A stretch of 64,000 nucleotides of DNA, taken from the NCBI RefSeq assembly GCF_049306965.1, contig NC_133194.1, positions 14,542,501 through 14,606,500 of the forward strand, read 5' to 3'. Made by a program: the position numbers and the translations under genes. The notes beneath the pieces are model-generated. The model saw nothing but the letters and a program-made list of their open reading frames with translations, was not told where the DNA came from and made no database searches. How positions within the stretch are numbered: position 1 is the stretch's first letter; every line of letters starts with the position of its first letter. Positions 36,784-48,985 of this stretch are shown piece after piece. This DNA is from Danio rerio (taxonomy: Eukaryota > Chordata > Actinopteri > Cypriniformes > Danionidae).

Positions 36784-37065
36784 GTCAAAAGGAATAAGGG
36801 CGTAATTTTCTGCATGTCTTCAAATCTGAAAATATGATTTATTTTATAGTGTGAGTTGTTATCCAATGTGATACAAAGCTACAAACATGTTCATTTGGAC
36901 AGAGTGATTTAATAAGATGTAGTGTTGTCAAGATACTGGAATTTCTAAATTCAATACCTTGCAAAATATTAATATTCAATAGGCTACTATTTTTTGTTCA
37001 ATTGTTTTTCAACAGTAGTATCAAAAATAGTCCAAAAAATAAAAATAAAGATCTATATGCTAGAA

Positions 37066-37113
37066 ATAAATAAAGGGATTAAGGCGACAAGAAAATGAGT
37101 GAATGAATGAATG
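37066..37113 (+). mobile_element. DANA-type SINE tail fragment
   Basis: AATAAAGGGATTAAGGCGAC followed by (GAAT)n. Probably the 3' end of the copy that begins at 36592. Confidence 0.65.
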
Positions 37114-38039
37114 CTAGAAATATGTTTACTTTAGATTTCTTTAGAGGGAGATTTTTTTTTCAGTTTTCCTCAAAATAAGTTGATGTGGGCATTGTACTAT
37201 TTTAAATGCATGTAATGCCTGTTTTATTCGTACTTGAGCAAAAAATTACAAATGCCTCACAAAAGTAGCAGAACTCTCCAGCAAATCCCTAATATGTAAA
37301 TAGATATGTAGAATAAATAGATGAATTACTGTGGTTGAATGAAAATAAGATCTGAATAAAAATAAAAAGGCTTTAACGGATAATTTATACAACTGCGACA
37401 ATAAATGGTTTATGTTTGTTCCTCCAGCCATCTTAGGTATTTTTATAAGAAAGTCGATTTATAATTCAATGCTAACTGACATAACATGTACAGTAGAATA
37501 TAGCTATAAAATAATATGCTACTATAATACTATATTATACTATATTACTATACTATAATACTATGCTATAATACATAAACTCACAGTGCTTTAATTATTA
37601 CAGAAACAGATGGCTATATCTAGATAAATATTTTCTAGATATCTATCATATCTAGCTAGTACAATTTATGTTTTTTTGACTAATTTGCATGTATTTACAT
37701 TTATATGACGCACATTTTATTGATTACAGTTATTTTATTTCAGCTGAACTACACACATTTTATACTGTGAAAACAAATAGAAACTATTCAGTATGGCGAA
37801 ACAGTTGTATTATTACCTCATCAGCTTCAGCTCCTCAAAATAATGAATGAATGAAGACAGTGCTGAACAGCTGACTATTAAATCATGCAACCCAAATGTT
37901 GCGTTAAGTGGAATGTGCGTGATGTATGTGGTAATTTTAAGTACTTAGATAACAAAATAAATGTCATACAACCTATTTTTATTTAAGTACATCATATTCC
38001 AAAAGATCAGATGGTTTTGATAATACATCAGGGGTCCCT

Positions 38040-38210
38040 CGCAATGCCACTGTGTGGGTGTGAATGCAAGAGTGTACAGGTGTTTCTCAGTGATGAGATG
38101 CAGTTAAAAGGTCATCCACTGTGTAAAACACACAAGTTGCCAGTTCATTTCGCTGTGGCGACCCCTAATAAATAAAGGGTGTAAGCCGAAAAGAAAATGA
38201 ATAAATTAAT
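38040..38210 (+). mobile_element. DANA-type SINE, 3' part
   Basis: Sense core and tail (TTTCGCTGTGGCGACCCC, GTAAGCCGAAAAGAAAATG), ending directly at the target duplication of the solo LTR at 38216. Confidence 0.75.
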
Positions 38211-38215
38211 GAAAT

Positions 38216-38692
38216 TGTCACATAACCAGCGATCGTTCGCCAGAGATCGCTGGTTCTCACACAACAAACCATGGACTAAACTTCCGCCTTTTCTTGCACT
38301 ACATATTCATACATGCACTTCTCCCAGACACCCATGCTCATTCATCTAGACTGATTACATTCTCACCACCTGAGCCTTGTCAGAGACTGATTGCACTCAC
38401 TACTTAAGCCACTCATTCACCTATCCAGTTTGCAGAGTCTTGTTTGCTATCAGTGATATTACAACACGGTTCTCCTTGTCTTGTTTCTCCATATTTAGAC
38501 CCTAGCCTAGCTTATCCTTGTTCTCCTGTTTAGCCGCCTGCCTTTAGACCTATTGCCTGTTGATACGACTACGATTCTGGACTGCCTGTACATACTCGTT
38601 TGCACCTGTATTGACCATTGCTTGCCTGACGCTGAATAAACCTGCATTATGGATCTTACCTTCTGTTGTTAGTGTCATCCCCTGGCGTTACA
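38216..38692 (+). mobile_element. solo LTR fossil with 5-bp target duplication
   Basis: 477 bp from TGTCACATAACC to GGCGTTACA, flanked by GAAAT on both sides (38211-38215 and 38693-38697). It has a TG...CA form and an AATAAA near its 3' end on the + strand. No internal region is present, so it is a recombined solo LTR of a retrotransposon, probably Gypsy-like. The clean duplication suggests a fairly recent insertion. Confidence 0.75.
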
Positions 38693-38797
38693 GAAATATG
38701 TTTTTACTGGTTTTCCACATTATTTAAAAATCGTTTATCCATATAGCACTTCCCAAATTAGATTAAAAGATTTACAGATGTACTAAAACACATTATA

Positions 38798-38799
38798 AC

Positions 38800-38886
<87 letters not shown>
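38798..38886. repeat. (TA)n then (CA)n microsatellite
   Basis: About 68 bp of TA repeats followed by about 18 bp of CA. Confidence 0.95.
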
Positions 38887-39069
38887 ATTAAAATGTTATA
38901 GAAGAAATGTTTTTTACAAGAAAATTTCAGTCTTTTTACTGAAATTTCAAGTCAATGTGTTGCTTATTGTTTCATGATATTTCATGAAACTTTAGAAATG
39001 TTTGAGAGAAAAATAAAAAAGCCCAAGAAAAACATCAATGGCTTATAATTCTACTCATTAATGTTATAG

Positions 39070-39690
39070 ACAGTGATGAAATAGTATTAAAAAATCATAC
39101 TCAAGTCAAAGAACCAGCTTTTACTTACCCAAAAATGTAGTTCAAGTAGCCTAAAAGTAATTGAGGTAAATATTACTTAAAGTATGAGTAAAAAATAGCC
39201 CTTTTAAAATTACTCAAGAGTAGAGAGTATGCTGATGTGTTTAAATGTAACATTCTGTAGTATATTTAGTTACTGTTTAAGACTATATGCCAATTTTCAG
39301 GCTGTCCAAACAGTCTCTGGGTCATTGTGCGTAAAGATTTTGACCATCTCCTTGGACACTTTTAATGCTTTCAAACAGTTTGCTGCATTTATATGGCACC
39401 CATGTTTTGAGGTTGCTCACTATGATGCAATTTACTTTATATGTGTGATTTGATTGGACAGGAATCACAGGACAGATTTTTCTACTCAGCCAATCACTAT
39501 AGATAAAAGAAAAATAAAGTAATTACTGCAGGTGGAAGAAAAGTAGTGAAGTAAAAGTAGCAATACAGCACTAAAAATGGTACTCAAGGTAAAGTAAAAG
39601 TATTTTTTAAACTAAAATATCATTCCTGAGAAAAACTACCCAGTTACAGTAATTTGAGTATTTGTAATCTGTTACTGGTGGTATAATCTG
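39070..39690. mobile_element. hAT-like repeat with (T)ACTCAAGTAAAAGTA motifs
   Basis: Repeated AAGTAAAAGTA/ACTCAAG motifs towards both ends with an unrelated core (39220-39480). This matches a very common fish DNA repeat. A fragment of the same kind lies at 60981-61080. Boundaries approximate. Confidence 0.5.
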
Positions 39691-39989
39691 GAAGATCATA
39701 ACTCAAATGAACTGATAATAACCACTATTATTACTCATGCATCTTTTATGGCCTCATATTTATTGAGAATGTACTTATATTTGTACTCTCACTTGTTTTA
39801 CTAAACGACTGCATGATACATTTTTCTTATGAATTCATTCAATGTTTTAAACCAAAAATGTTGTTTGTGCAAACAAACAAACAAACAAAGTAAAATACAA
39901 AAAAAAAAAAAAAACTCAGTTTGTACATTGCCATGTGAAAACTGTAAACATAAAAAAAAAACAGACAAAAGCTGGAGACGTTTGGTTCA

Positions 39990-40340
39990 GTAAGTTTCTG
40001 TAATGGAAGAGGAAGGAGGAGGGGAAGAGAAATTCCCCTGCTGTAATTATCCTCAGCAGTGTTTTTGTCAGGGGCCAACTTTTCCCCCCCTTATTAGGCT
40101 TTATGGCTCCTTCCGGGCAGGTATGCAGTCTCTCGTGATCTCTTCTCATTTAATTGGTCATTTACAAGATGGCTTCTGCGATTCTAACAGCTTGTAAAGC
40201 TAGCAGGCAAATCCCAGGCCTTTTTTGCCAAAAATTCAATGAGGAAGATTTGTATGTAGGAGGAGAGGAGGCAGAGGACGAAATCGCAGAACTCTTTTTT
40301 TGAGTGTGTGAAACTGAATATGATGTTTCAAACAACGGCA
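39990..40340. promoter_or_regulatory. candidate conserved non-coding element
   Basis: Non-repetitive, GC-balanced stretch with TTATTAGGCTTTATGGC, CATTTAATTGGTCATTTAC and GATTCTAACAGCTTG in a gene desert. No supported frame. Judged from texture only. Confidence 0.25.
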
Positions 40341-40921
40341 GAGCTGCCCAGCACGGTGCTACATTACACGGAAAATGTGTCTGCTGGTTGAAATTTTTCT
40401 AAACCCTTTAATGCTGCGTTATATGAATCCATGTTCCAGAGGGCAGGAATGTTTGTGATATTTTCATGTAGGCATGGGCCAGTATAAGTTTCTGACGGTA
40501 TGATAATCTTGGATAATGACATAATGGACATAAATGTCTGAAAAAAAAAAAACTTTTCCCCCATTAAACACTATATATTTAATTTGAGAAACACATTTAA
40601 ATATTTTGGAGCAGTGAACATGGCAGGCTATAAAATTCAAATGGATCATTGACCTCTGTTTTCTTCATTAGTTCAAAAACACAGATTTCTTTACAATTTA
40701 AAACGACATCTTTGGATATCTTTTCGGCTGGAGATACTACAATTGAGAAAAAAAATCTTATTTTGGCAGTTTTAAAACCTTGACTTTTTCAAACCGCTGT
40801 ATACCTTGAAAATAATTATTGTCCAATGTCTATTTTCATGTGAGATCAGAGCATAGAAATACAAATGTGGAAATTGAATTTATAGTCAAGAGGATGATAA
40901 ACACAGTAGTTATTTAATGCA

Positions 40922-40985
40922 AAAGTCCCTTTATTAGTCTGGCATCGCTACAGCGGAATGAAACTTTAACTTATCCAGCACTTTT
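40922..40985 (-). mobile_element. DANA-type SINE 3' fragment
   Basis: Antisense tail region (AGTCCCTTTATTAGTCTGGC, CTACAGCGGAATGAA) broken off at a T run, where the next retroposon begins. Confidence 0.7.
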
Positions 40986-40996
40986 TTTTTTTTCCT

Positions 40997-41236
40997 CAAC
41001 GCTGTCGCCACTGGCTTGCATGGTTTGGGATCTGTAGAGCTGCACATCGATGGATTTGCTCTTCAGTGTTTGGACTCTCAGTAGTGATTATTAAAACACA
41101 CTGAACTGAGCTAAACTGAACTTCAACTCTGAAAATTGAACTGACTGTTTCAATTTACTATGATCTTTTATGTGAAGCTGCTTTGACACAATCTACATGG
41201 TAAAAGCGCTATACAAATAAAGGTGAATTGAATTTA
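40997..41236 (+). mobile_element. GAATT-tailed retroposon
   Basis: GCTGTCGCCACTGGCTTGCA through GAAGCTGCTTTGACACAATC to GCGCTATACAAATAAAGGTG and GAATTGAATT. Same family as the arms of 29673-30178. Confidence 0.6.
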
Positions 41237-41237
41237 A

Positions 41238-41883
41238 GGCCGTACTCACACTAGGTACAGTTGCCTCAAACCGGGCCAAAGCACGCTTGTCCCCCCTCCT
41301 GTCTCCCCCGACGGCCCGCACTTACACCACAATCGGGCCTCGGCGCGCTTACGTCATCGCTGCTTATCTGTTCAGTGAGAAGCGATCTCACTTGGCAGTA
41401 CAGTGGAGATTCCTCTAGTTATATCGTTTCAGTCGTTTGATATGCAGTGACATGCAGTCAAATATTTCGCCAAACAGTCCTTAGGGATGCGGTGACACGC
41501 AGTCAGATATTTCACCGAACAGATCCGCCACTTTTGGTGCTCATAAACAATCATAAAGCCCTCGTGCTGCAGGAATGAGGAGGTCTGCTGAAGGTGCGCT
41601 GCTGTCCTGCAGTGAGAGGTTTGCGTCTTTAATAAACTACGGCAGTTTGCGTTCACTGAACAGTAAGAATTATTAATAAATCCATATGAAACAGTCCCTT
41701 AAAGTCACGTCTCGCTTTAAGTTTCAGGCTTTTTAGCCCAAGTGAACCGTGCTCAGGCCCACCTCTTCCAACCGGGCCAGGGCCGCCCAAGTGAACCATG
41801 CTTAAGCCCGATACAGCACACTCACACTTCTCAAACGATCCGGGAAACGTGCCTGGGCACGATGGCATTGTGTGAGTAGGCCC
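41238..41883. mobile_element. PIF/Harbinger-like MITE
   Basis: 646 bp, ends GGCCGTACTCACACTAGG and CATTGTGTGAGTAGGCCC, flanked by TAA (41235-41237, 41884-41886). CG-rich ends, no transposase frame. A partial relative is at 26158. Confidence 0.65.
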
Positions 41884-41989
41884 TAATTGAATATGTTTCT
41901 CCAACCATCAACCTTCTTGTTGTGAGGCATCAGCAAAACCTACTTCGCCTCTGTGTCGCCCCGCTTTTTTTATTCATTATCCTAGTTGT

Positions 41990-42170
41990 ATTAATTAATG
42001 ATCTTATTCATACATTTTAGTATGATTTGCTGAATCACATCTCCCAATAAGGGGTGGGCTTTAGGGTGGAGTATGGAGGCTTGGCACCTTTTTAAAATTC
42101 TACTGCATTTGTATGAAGTAGCCTCTTTTCAGACAATGTGTAAAATAGTTACATTTGTTCATGAGACTGG
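41990..42170. mobile_element. degenerate relative of the 7-bp-TSD MITE
   Basis: Shares TTTAGTATGATTTGCT, GGGGTGGGCTTTAGGGTGG and TGGCACCTTTTTAAAAT in order with 6678 and 57460. The termini are eroded. Confidence 0.55.
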
Positions 42171-42489
42171 ACACACAGAAATTAAAGTAAAGATTAACCA
42201 TTTCAGCAAACCCAATTTTGCTATGCTGACGTGTTTATATTGACTTTAAAAAAAAATAAAAATTATAGAACTATATAACTCAGAACTTTAGAATGTAGAG
42301 TCAAAACCTTCTGTTTTATATTACAGGTTTTTCATGAAAAAAAAAAAAATCCAATAATTAACATCAAGTATTTTGAGATTCGACTGTTTTTGTTTTTTTC
42401 ATTCATTTGAATGCTGAACATTTTCTTGTAGTTTGAAACAATAAATAGTGTAAGAAATCATATATAAATCCATACAATAACAAAAAAGG

Positions 42490-42960
42490 TGTCACACCCA
42501 TGTCTCGTTCATACGCTCCCAATCATCATTCTCCCTCACCAATAACCTGCACCTGTTCCCACTCATCAAGGACACTATAAAAAGCTCACCTCATTCTCCC
42601 ATTCTTGGGCCAGTATTGAATTCGGATGGTTGTCCTCACCTTCGCTTCTTCGTCTTCTACATGGATGTTCCTTATGTGCCTTCGGATCCTTGATCAAGGG
42701 AAGTGAATATTCTCATTTGGTGTTTACTAGAATATCTGCCATTTACCTTATGAACTGTGTGTATGTATACTCACCTGCTGATGTTCCCAAGAATCTATAT
42801 TTGAGATCGTCAACATCAGATGTTTACATTACAAGCTGTTGAAGAAGATCGCAAACAGCTCTGACACCACTCTCTTGCTTCTTAGCTTTGATTAAGTGTC
42901 TTTTTAAATAAAACTGATAAAAGGTAATCATCCTTGCTTTCCTTGTCTACCAGAGTGACA
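42490..42960 (+). mobile_element. probable solo LTR fossil
   Basis: About 471 bp from TGTCACACCC to AGAGTGACA with TG...CA ends, a TATAAAA-like box near 42577 and AATAAA near its 3' end. It shares layout and short motifs with 45735-46233. No internal region and no clear target duplication, so boundaries and class are less sure than for 38216. Confidence 0.5.
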
Positions 42961-43485
42961 CCTGTGAGCAGAGGGAGGATTAGGGGTGGCCGGCAGAGCA
43001 GGGGAAAGTGAACAACTGTCAGTCGGCTCACAAAATGAGACACAAACCTTGTTAGTTTACAAAGTTAAAATGCAAATAAATAAACAGCGAGTAATTTAAT
43101 GCCCTGCTACATTTGGTATTCGTAATTTCATACAATATATAACCACATTTTTTATATACAGATAATTTTGTTTATATGAAACTATAAATGAGGAGGACTT
43201 CTCTCCTCAGTCCCCATCTCTGAATGCAGACACAGTGGATAGCAGTGCAGCAGGTCTCTTGCCCTATCCCTGTACTTGTGTGTTTATATGTAAATTTACA
43301 CAGCAAGTATGTAATTAATGTAAGATGTAATTACATAATTTGACAATTTAATTTGGATTCTCATTGTTTGAGATGTACTTACAGCTTTTTATCTTCTGAG
43401 CAATAACTGTGTCATTATATTGTAATTACATTGTAGTTACATACAAGATAATATTTATAAATGTAAATGTTTCTTTTTTACGTTT

Positions 43486-44480
43486 ATTCAGTTTCTTTTC
43501 GGCTTAGTTCCTATATTAAACTGGGGTCTCCACAGCGGAATGAACTACCAACTTACCCAGCATATGTTTTTACGCAGCGGATTCCCTTCTGGCTGCAACC
43601 CATCCGTACCTGTCAACCCTCCCATTTTTCCCGGGATTCCCCCGTTTTTTACAGTTCTATCCCGCTATCATCCATGTAAAGCTATTTTCCCTTATTTCTC
43701 CCATATTTTCAGTCTTTCTCTGAAGGGTGGCAAGAAACATTAAGAGTCGAGCGTCCCTATACGCAACTCATACCACCGAACCACCAGGGGCAGCCCCTTG
43801 CTCTTAAACGTGAGTCTGTTCTGTGCTTTCACTTTTTGGTTAGGCACAAAAAAACTTTGAAATAAATATAAAATCGGCCCGATTCCCCTTCCTTTTCATT
43901 TATAGGTGCCTTCACACCTTCTATGCAATCCTTAGAACAGTCATATAAGCATGGCTGCAAGCTAATGCACTCCATAGTGATAAATAGAAATTGTTTTCCA
44001 AACGGATTCACACGATTTGAAGCGGAGCGAAAGTCTGGCATTTACGTGCGTGTTTAAACAGACATATACACATAATTAATAATAATACTATCTAAAGATG
44101 TCGATCTCTGTGTTTTTTTTCCAAACACAACTAATTTCGTCTTAAATGAGCATAAAAAGTTAGAAAAGAAGTTGAATGCCTTCATTATATTGTTAGATGT
44201 GTGCATTTTTTAAAGTGACACCTCTGGTATTTAATGTAATTAAACAAAAAAAATCTAAACAAATTAGAGATTTATTCGCTACTCTTTAATCAGAATGTGT
44301 AAGTTATATACAGTGAAGGAACGGCTAATGAGATTTGATAGCTTGATTCTATTTTATTATAAAAGCTGAAGGGGGGGGGGGGGGGGGCACCTTTATATGG
44401 TGGGCATATCCCTTTTTTTCACATATTAACCCATTTGAACACATCACTGGGAAACATCCATACACACTCATTTTCTTTCT
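43486..44480 (-). mobile_element. DANA-type SINE split by an unknown insertion
   Basis: The antisense SINE runs 43486-43602 (to GGCTGCAACCCAT) and resumes at about 44446 (CACTGGGAAACATCCATACA). The intervening 840 bp begins CCGTACCTGTCAACCCTCCC and ends near CCCATTTGAACACAT. CAACCCAT and GAACACAT flank it, which could be a worn 8-bp duplication as in hAT. It contains a G19 run at about 44370. Confidence 0.55.
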
Positions 44481-45734
44481 TACAGTATTTAGTTATTTAT
44501 AGTTTAAATACAGAAATATAAACAGAACTTAATTACTATGTCGTTATATTGTAGTTACATCCAAGATAATATTTATGAACTCAAATGTTCCTTTGTAGAT
44601 TTCAGGTGCAGTTTTTGTGTATTTACACGTAAATATACGCACTACATATGTAATTACAAACTTTTATTTCGAATGTAATTACTATGTCATTAAATTACAT
44701 TTACATTGTAACAACAATGTAATTACATTGTTTAAACATTGTAATTACATCTATGATAATATTATAAATGTCTTTGTATATTTCATGTACATTATATTTA
44801 AAGTACAGTATGTTTTGTATTGTAGAGTGCAATTGCAAAAAAAATACACATGACTAAAACTGGAGATTTTAGTACTTTTCAGAAATCGTGATTTTACGTT
44901 GAATATTGAAGATTTCAATTTAAAAAAATTGAAATATAAGACTTTTAAAAGATGGTGTCAATTTTCACTATCAAGAGATATAGTATATTATTCCTACTCA
45001 TTATCTGCATTAAATGATTTTTACAGTGCTTAATGGGATTATCTTCAAGACAATATTTTCTGTATGAAATTTGTACCAAATATATCCTAAATCAAAGATA
45101 AGACAAGCTACATTTTTATGTTTAGAAGAAGAGAATAAGATGAGAGAAGCTGACTTAAACTTGCTCAAAGAAACATTGTTGCTGTCAAACATTATTTACT
45201 TCACTACGTTAGTTTAATGGTGAAGGGATTGATCCAATAGGTCTATTGATAGAAGTTTGTGAAGAAATTTCTTGTTCCCTTGTAAATGTATTTTGTAGTA
45301 TTTTCAAAATACATAATTTTATTTTGATACATTTGTAGCTGCTGGATTTCGTAGTGTATTTTGATAAACTTAAAATTTAGGTATTTGGTATTTTATTATA
45401 AAACACATTTCAATGTATTTTTGCCCATCCATGGCGCTACGCCACCAATTTTGATCCTGTCCCAAAAATTATTTTAAACCCGGGAGATGAAATAAGCAGA
45501 CAAAAGCTGACAAAAGCTTATCCAGTTTTCCTTATAATTAAAGCTGACAGGTGCTGAAATTGTTTTAACTGATGCTCAACACATACACACAAATCTGCTA
45601 AAAAGTACTTGAGGGTTTCTTGAGCCTTTAAAAGCAATCAAAGTAAATCAAGGTAAAATGACATATTTGCAATAAACTTTTCTGTAACATTTGCTTAAAA
45701 AATGTTATTGATTAGGTTTAGGCAAGGATCTAGG
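44481..45734. other. gene-free stretch with TGTAATTACAT repeats
   Basis: Contains several diverged blocks of ATTGTA(G/A)TTACAT and AAGATAATATTTAT (44545-44780) that also occur at 43400-43465, outside the SINE. No gene. Confidence 0.5.
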
Positions 45735-46233
45735 TGTCACACTCAAAGCTCAGTTCTGCTGCTCCAATCACCATTCTCCCTCACCAGCCACCTCTCACCA
45801 CACCTGTGCCCAATCACCTGAGTACTAATCCCTTGCACCTGCACCCACAATCACTGCACTCCTTAAATACTCACCTCTTGCACTCACTCTTTGGCTGGAA
45901 TTGAAGTTGGATGGTTCACATCACCTTATCTCCCTCTTTTTCTCCCATGGATGTCTCTCGTGTTCTTCTACGGATGTCTCTCTTCGCATATGGAAGTTAA
46001 TACAACTTACAAGGGAAGTGACTTATCTGTTGTCTAACTGAGGATCTAATGTTTACCTGATGAACTGTGTGTGAGATTGGTCACCTTCTAATGTTTACCT
46101 TGTGAACTGTTTATGAGATTCCTCACTCTCAGCAACACCATTCTCCTGCTTCATCGTTCTGAATCAGCTGCATTGTTATGAAATAAAACCCTTTAAATAT
46201 AACCATCCTTCTCTTTCTTGTGTGAACGTAACA
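45735..46233 (+). mobile_element. probable solo LTR fossil
   Basis: About 499 bp from TGTCACACTC to AACGTAACA with a TTAAATA-type box near 45865 and AATAAA near the 3' end. It resembles 42490-42960 in motif order (CACCATTCTCCCTCACCA, ATTGAAGTTGGATGG). No internal region; target duplication not clear. Confidence 0.5.
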
Positions 46234-46242
46234 CTGGCACTG

Positions 46243-46753
46243 CGTCCCAAATCGCATACTTGAGCACTATTTTACACCGTTTGTAGTGTGCATATATAGT
46301 GCGTTCACACTGAAATCTCTAAAAATAATAAGTGCACTTTAATTACCTGGATGATGCACTCATTCAGCCGTTAAAATGAAGTGGAATGATGGACACTTCA
46401 CGCACTCAACGACCACAGGTTTGCTCACCTTGCGAAAGGGGCGGAGCTATCGGGCGCACATGTTGGATAACTTTATTTATTTTGGATATTGAAAGCAAAA
46501 TTCTCCTATGAGAGATTATAGCACCTTCTGGTGGGGAATGCGTTTATACTCATGGCAGGTATTATTTGGTAGTTTGGTCATTTATTTCACTGATTTGGCA
46601 AACGTCATCAGGGAAACGGTTTGAATTTCCGCTTGGTAAACAAACATTATTGCTCCATTTGGGATGACACTACATACATATACTATGCTGTTGAGCATGT
46701 AAGTGCATAAGTACATAGTGCATAGTGTATAGTGTGCTATTTGAGATGCAGCT
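46243..46753. mobile_element. DNA-type MITE, family not assigned
   Basis: Inverted ends CTGCGTCCCAAATCGCATAC and AGTGTGCTATTTGAGATGCAG with mirrored ACTAT/ATAGT blocks. It starts just after the LTR at 45735-46233. No frame, target duplication not resolved. Confidence 0.55.
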
Positions 46754-47317
46754 TAGGTTAGTTGTTTGCAAGGTGATCTGTATGACAAGCCTTGCCATCT
46801 CATGAACATGTTGAAAAAGGATGTGTATCTGACACGTTTATTAAAATGGATCCTAAGTCAGCTATTTCAGATTCGAAAAAATGTAGACAGCGCCCTCTAG
46901 TGGATTTTTCATCTGAAACATGTAACAGCACATTCCCGGAACAACATATTGTACATTTTACAAAAATGTATAGGCTGAGGCAAGTTTTTTTTTTTCAATA
47001 AGCCTGGGTTGTATAAAATGCATAAACAATTGTGCAGCAGAGTGACTCTATTGCACTGCATGTAGTGAAAACTAGCAGTACAGTATGGTTTGTTCACAAA
47101 GTGCGAATTTTTTGAGAAAGCCATTGAGAATACTTAAAATTTCGGTGTGTGACTTTGGCTTTAGAATGTGGTTGACACTTTTGTAAATAACCATATTTGA
47201 ACATAACCATAAAGACTCACATGCAGAAGTATTATCTGTATTCTGTGCTGAATGCATCAACAGTACATTCTTTTGACTTCCTGGCAAAATTTTCACCCAA
47301 AAATAATTCTAGAGGGC

Positions 47318-47512
47318 AGGGATGTCAAATTCAATTCCTGGAGGGCCGCAGCCCTCCACAGTTTATTTCCAACCATAATTAAAGACACCTGATGAAACTA
47401 ATAGAGTCCTTCAGGCTTGTTTGAAACCTACAGGTTAGTGTGTTGGAGCAGGGTTGGAATTGAACTGTGCAGGGCTGCGGCCCTCCAGGAATTGAGTTTG
47501 ACATCTCTGCTG
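47318..47512. mobile_element. hAT-like palindromic MITE
   Basis: CAGGGATGTCAAATTCAATT and CCTGGAGGGCCGCAGCCCTC are mirrored by GGGCTGCGGCCCTCCAGG and AATTGAGTTTGACATCTCTG, about 195 bp in all. The two arms are still close to identical. Confidence 0.7.
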
Positions 47513-48717
47513 CAGGCTTTCTTACACAACCTAGTATGCTTGGAAGTTTCTTTCAAGCTGGTCACAAGTTGGTGATTAAATTGCTGTATTTATATATGGT
47601 TTTATATGAAGATTTGTAGATACAGGGCCTTTAATAATTATATATACTGATGTTTATTTTAAAAAAAAAAGTGTTTTTCCAGTTATTCCAGATTTGTTAC
47701 AAATTCTTCTATCCTAGTTTGTTTGCAAAGTTCCACATAAAAATAATGAATTACATTTCATTTGTATATCTGCATTTGTAAATTTCATTTAGTTTGATAA
47801 TTTAATTGATAGTTTAAAAAAAATCCTACATTATAATCCTACAATATAAACTATTTCCCTCGACTGAATTCCCAGTAACTTATAACAGTAACATATAGTG
47901 GGTATTTAAGATTTTGATTACATAACCACCACACCTAGTTTCCTATGTGTCATCTTATTCAGACCAGTTTTTCCTTCTTCTTAATGATAATGCAGTCATT
48001 ATTTTTGGCCAGGTTTCTGGGATATATGGGAATTTTGGACCATAGTTTCCATCTTAAGATAAATCTTCATCTCACAGCATTGCAGCTTTTACTTTACCAG
48101 ATATATTATCCACTGGCACATGTTTTTAGCCACAATCAGCATCTGCAATGCATTAAAACACTTTAGTAAAAACTTGCACAGTTTCAAAGGTCCTCTTGGC
48201 ACCTTTACCATGTCACAGAAGTCCCTTAAAAACATCACCTCTCTTCACTAAACACAGCCAGATGCAGAGTTTGGAAAAATATATATTATTTGTAAGTTAT
48301 AATACAGCCTGTTTAGCTAGAGAACTGGAGATCATCATATTTCTAAAAGCGATTATAATTTGAACTTAGAGTTTTTGAATACATCATGTAACTCAGCACT
48401 TAGGGTCATGGCATGCTGCTTGAGTTTGTTTATATGTGTGTGTTCAGGATGTTAACAGGAGGGTTGTATAAATGGCCTGGTGTAATTGTTTTTTACTGCT
48501 GCATGTCCCAGAGGCACAGTCCTGTTGGCTTGTGCACGGGCAGTCAATGGGATCCAGGTGTGACAACATGCTCACATGGCAACTATTTCACATTTTGCCA
48601 AATGGCTAATTCCTATTAATTCAATTCATACCCTTAGCTTATTGATATGTTTTGTAATCTGTTCATATCTCATTTACAGTTAGGTTTAGGGGTGGACAAT
48701 AATGCTTCATGCATAAA
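47513..48717. other. unique gene-free stretch
   Basis: No frame with protein character and no repeat. The part at 48380-48650 (AACAGGAGGGTTGTATAAAT, GGCTAATTCCTATTAATTCA) has the texture of conserved non-coding DNA. Confidence 0.35.
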
Positions 48718-48985
48718 CAGTTGAAGTCAGAGTCATTAGCCCTCCGTTAAATGTAAAAGCCTTTTATACCCCCCCCCCCAAGTTTTGTTTGACAGAGAGA
48801 TTTTTTAGCAAGTTTAAACAATAGATTTAATGCCATGATGACAGTGCATAAGGTTTCACTAGTTATTCGGTGAAATAGTGGTATTCAGCTTGAAGTCGGT
48901 TATCTAGGCATGTGAGCTCAATTGTGCAAGTCATGGGACAACAGTGGTTGGTTCTATAGCCAATCTGGGGGAAAAACAACACAGG
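48718..48985. mobile_element. TA-element fragment
   Basis: Left end CAGTTGAAGTCAGAGTCATT, then a diverged body of the same family as 145-641. The right end is missing. Confidence 0.6.

Noticed and set aside
41429-41904. Minus-strand frames of 75-83 residues
   Set aside because: They lie inside a Harbinger-like MITE and owe their openness to its CG-rich ends.
43200-43300. GC-richer segment considered as an exon
   Set aside because: No consistent splice sites or frame.
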